Shown here piece after piece: positions 62,352 to 64,000 of a DNA stretch of 64,000 nucleotides; the first letter of the stretch is position 1; every line of letters begins with the position of its first letter. The notes under the pieces were generated by a model. It was not told the origin of the DNA, ran no database searches, and was given only the letters and a program-made list of their open reading frames with translations. Both the position numbers and the translations under genes were made by a program. Location: the NCBI GenBank assembly GCA_016650125.1, contig JAENWT010000003.1, positions 155,637 to 219,636 of the forward strand, given 5' to 3'. This DNA comes from Thermoleophilia bacterium (GTDB lineage Bacteria > Actinomycetota > Thermoleophilia > Solirubrobacterales > 70-9).

Positions 62352-63239
62352 ATGCCACTCGCCATCTTCGGAATCGAAAACACCGCCATCAATCTCGTCG
62401 TCACTTTCGCGATCCTCTGCGTGGTCGCGATCTATCTCGCCACGATCGTCTACACCTTCACCGACGCCCGTCGCCGGATCGCCGACCCCTTCCTGGTCGG
62501 CTGTTCCACCGCCGCTTCGCTCTTTCCCTTCGTCGGCACCCTCGTCTACACGATCCTGCGCCCGCCGGAGTTCCTCGAGGACATCCACGAGCGTGAGACC
62601 GAGGTCCGGGTCGCCGAAGTGCGCCTGAGGCACCTCGAGGCCCATTCCTGCCAGAAGTGCGGGTTCCCTACGGAATCCGACTTCGTGCGCTGCCCTTCGT
62701 GCCGCACCCGGCTCAAGAACGACTGTCCGACCTGCTCGAAGCCGGTCGGACTCGACTGGAAGCTCTGTCCATACTGCGAGACCCAGCTGGTTGCGCCGAA
62801 GCGCTCTTCGCGCAGCGGCTCGTCCAAGTCGAGTTCGAAGCCGAGCTCGAAGTCGAAGGACCCGGATCGCGCTGAGCCGAAGCGCAGCCGCCGTTCCTCT
62901 AAGCCCCAGTCCGATCCGGCGACGCCGGAATCCTCGGGGCGGTCCTCAAGCCGGAAGTCTTCGCGAAGCCCGTCGTCCGAGCGCGAATCCAGCCGACGCG
63001 AGAAACCCACCAGCTCCTCCACCTCATCGGGCTCATCCGAGGAGACCGTGGAAAGCGCCGCCGCCCGACCTTCACCCGATTCCGATGCCACCCGATCGGA
63101 CCGATCCGAACGGTCGAGCCGACGCACTCCGCGCTCGGCCCGCCGCAAGACGATCACTCCGGACGAAGATCCGAACGCGTCGAAGCCGATCAACAGCGGT
63201 GACTCCCCGGCTCCCAGCCGGACCCCGGAATCACGCTGA
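62352..63239 (+). CDS. Membrane-anchored zinc-ribbon protein with Ser/Arg-rich tail
   Basis: 295 residues from ATG 62352. One or two N-terminal spans ('INLVVTFAILCVVAIYLATI', 'CSTAASLFPFVGTLVYTI'), then a double zinc ribbon: C-x-x-C in 'CQKCGF', 'CPSC', 'CPTC' and 'CPYC'. From about residue 150 it is low-complexity Ser/Arg/Lys/Pro, probably disordered. Possibly a membrane-tethered adaptor; no enzyme motif. Confidence 0.7.
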   Translation: MPLAIFGIENTAINLVVTFAILCVVAIYLATIVYTFTDARRRIADPFLVGCSTAASLFPFVGTLVYTILRPPEFLEDIHERETEVRVAEVRLRHLEAHSCQKCGFPTESDFVRCPSCRTRLKNDCPTCSKPVGLDWKLCPYCETQLVAPKRSSRSGSSKSSSKPSSKSKDPDRAEPKRSRRSSKPQSDPATPESSGRSSSRKSSRSPSSERESSRREKPTSSSTSSGSSEETVESAAARPSPDSDATRSDRSERSSRRTPRSARRKTITPDEDPNASKPINSGDSPAPSRTPESR

Positions 63240-63288
63240 ACCCTCATTACCTTCCACCACAACCCGATAACGGAGTCTGAGAAAAGCC

Positions 63289-63696
63289 ATGCCGCAAACC
63301 CTGATTTTGGTCAAGCCCGACGCTTTCGAACGCGCCCTCACCGGTGAGATCCTCGCCCGGTTCGAGAACAAGGGACTGAAGATCGTCGCCCTCAAGAAGC
63401 TGACCGCCACCGAGGCGATCGCCAACGAGCACTACGCCGAGCACAGCGAGAAGCCGTTCTTCGGCGAGCTGGTCGAGTTCATCACCGGTGGCCCGCTGGT
63501 CGCCGCGGTTCTCGAGGGACCCGAAGCCGTCCCGGCAGCCCGTCAGCTGATCGGAGCCACGAATCCCGTAGAGGCAGCCCCGGGATCCATTCGAGGCGAC
63601 TTCGCCCAGGAGGTCACCTTCAACATGGTCCACGGCAGCGACTCGGCAGAGTCGGCCGCCCGCGAGATAGCCATCTGGTTCCCCGAGGGCATTTGA
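63289..63696 (+). CDS. ndk: Nucleoside diphosphate kinase
   Basis: 135 residues. '[14 protein letters not shown]' start, Kpn-loop region and phospho-acceptor His115 in '[17 protein letters not shown]' are all present. Balances NTP/dNTP pools by ping-pong phosphotransfer. A perfect terminator follows. Confidence 0.97.
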   Translation: MPQTLILVKPDAFERALTGEILARFENKGLKIVALKKLTATEAIANEHYAEHSEKPFFGELVEFITGGPLVAAVLEGPEAVPAARQLIGATNPVEAAPGSIRGDFAQEVTFNMVHGSDSAESAAREIAIWFPEGI

Positions 63697-63726
63697 TCGG
63701 GCGGCCTCGCGGCTGAGTGTTACTTC

Positions 63727-63753
63727 GAAAGGGCGGCCCAGGGCCGCCCTTTC
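63727..63753 (+). terminator. Terminator after ndk
   Basis: GAAAGGGCGGCC/GGCCGCCCTTTC 12-bp perfect stem with a CAG loop and TTTCTCG after. Confidence 0.85.
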
Positions 63754-63961
63754 TCGTTATGACTTGAGGTGGCGGGCGGCCCTCAGGAACGACCTAAGCG
63801 CGCCTGGCTTCGTCGACACTCGCTCGGTTTGCTCATTGACGGAAGTCAAATCGCTTCACCGGCTCGCTTACTCCTCGCCAGCCACGCTTAGGACGTCCTT
63901 GAGAACCACCCACTTGCGGTCTTTGAAAAGCCGAGCGCCGCAAGCCCGCAAAGAGGGAACT

Positions 63962-64000
63962 GATCGGGATTGTGCCGAAATAGTCGGCACAATCCCGATC
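63962..64000. repeat. 17-bp perfect inverted repeat at the window edge
   Basis: GATCGGGATTGTGCCGA and its exact complement flank AATAG. No U-tract is visible within the window; it could be a terminator of a gene beyond the edge or an operator. Confidence 0.6.

Larger units (their letters stand above)
63697..64000. other. Intergenic end of window with nested inverted repeats
   Basis: No protein gene seen. After the ndk terminator there is a long imperfect inverted repeat (arms about 63790-63816 and 63879-63905, about 22 of 27 pairing) with a smaller TTGAC/GTCAA hairpin in its loop, then a perfect 17-bp palindrome at the very edge (63962-64000). Confidence 0.55.

Overview
The window is high-GC bacterial chromosomal DNA with densely packed genes, many GTG/TTG starts and numerous 1-11 bp stop/start overlaps. 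Gene content (trigger factor-clpP-clpX-valS-folC-ndk, a caa3-type CtaG, HMG-CoA reductase, many secreted proteins with basic tails, ADGF-like adenosine deaminase, CNNM/CBS pair) suggests an actinobacterium. Thermoleophilia (Solirubrobacterales-like) is my inference from this content; no rRNA is present to prove it.

Layout. 1-14.6 kb: ordinary chromosome with a BASS-family transporter, NAD-dependent epimerase, HTH/LAGLIDADG-like protein, tRNA-Pro, CocE-type hydrolase with a degenerate MBL-fold partner, SGNH hydrolase, GT-C-like membrane protein, tRNA-Arg, GST-N-like protein, secreted alpha/beta hydrolase, DUF4352 protein, thioesterase + zinc alcohol dehydrogenase pair, EamA transporter and tRNA-His. 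14.6-26.3 kb: an accessory, decaying region immediately after tRNA-His. It holds an SRPBCC protein, an OsmC-SHOCT-unknown operon whose last two genes are frameshifted, a TPP riboswitch still attached to a truncated thiC that runs into a TauE/SafE 3' fragment, TetR + UGT-type glycosyltransferase, hicB with a frameshifted hicA, an oxidoreductase remnant, and three secreted proteins. Five copies of a 56-bp dispersed element lie only in this region; on the minus strand they read as one conserved peptide motif. 26.3-49.9 kb: mixed housekeeping and lifestyle genes (DinB, HMG-CoA reductase, GFA protein, secreted proteins and sulfatase, alpha/beta hydrolase, acyl-CoA carboxylase beta subunit, GH5 glycosidase, two CNNM proteins, CrcB, YggS, a GH15 gene cut by one in-frame TAG, CtaG, MFS/spermidine synthase fusion). 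50-63.7 kb: conserved core tig-clpP-(M23 peptidase)-(ADGF, epimerase on the other strand)-clpX-valS-folC-ndk.

The core block couples protein folding and quality control (trigger factor, ClpXP) with translation and nucleotide/folate supply. Two genes there, clpX and the M23 peptidase, appear to start at CTG; conventional starts would lose the ClpX zinc finger or the peptidase signal peptide.

All assignments are from reading motifs and translations by eye; no database search was possible.
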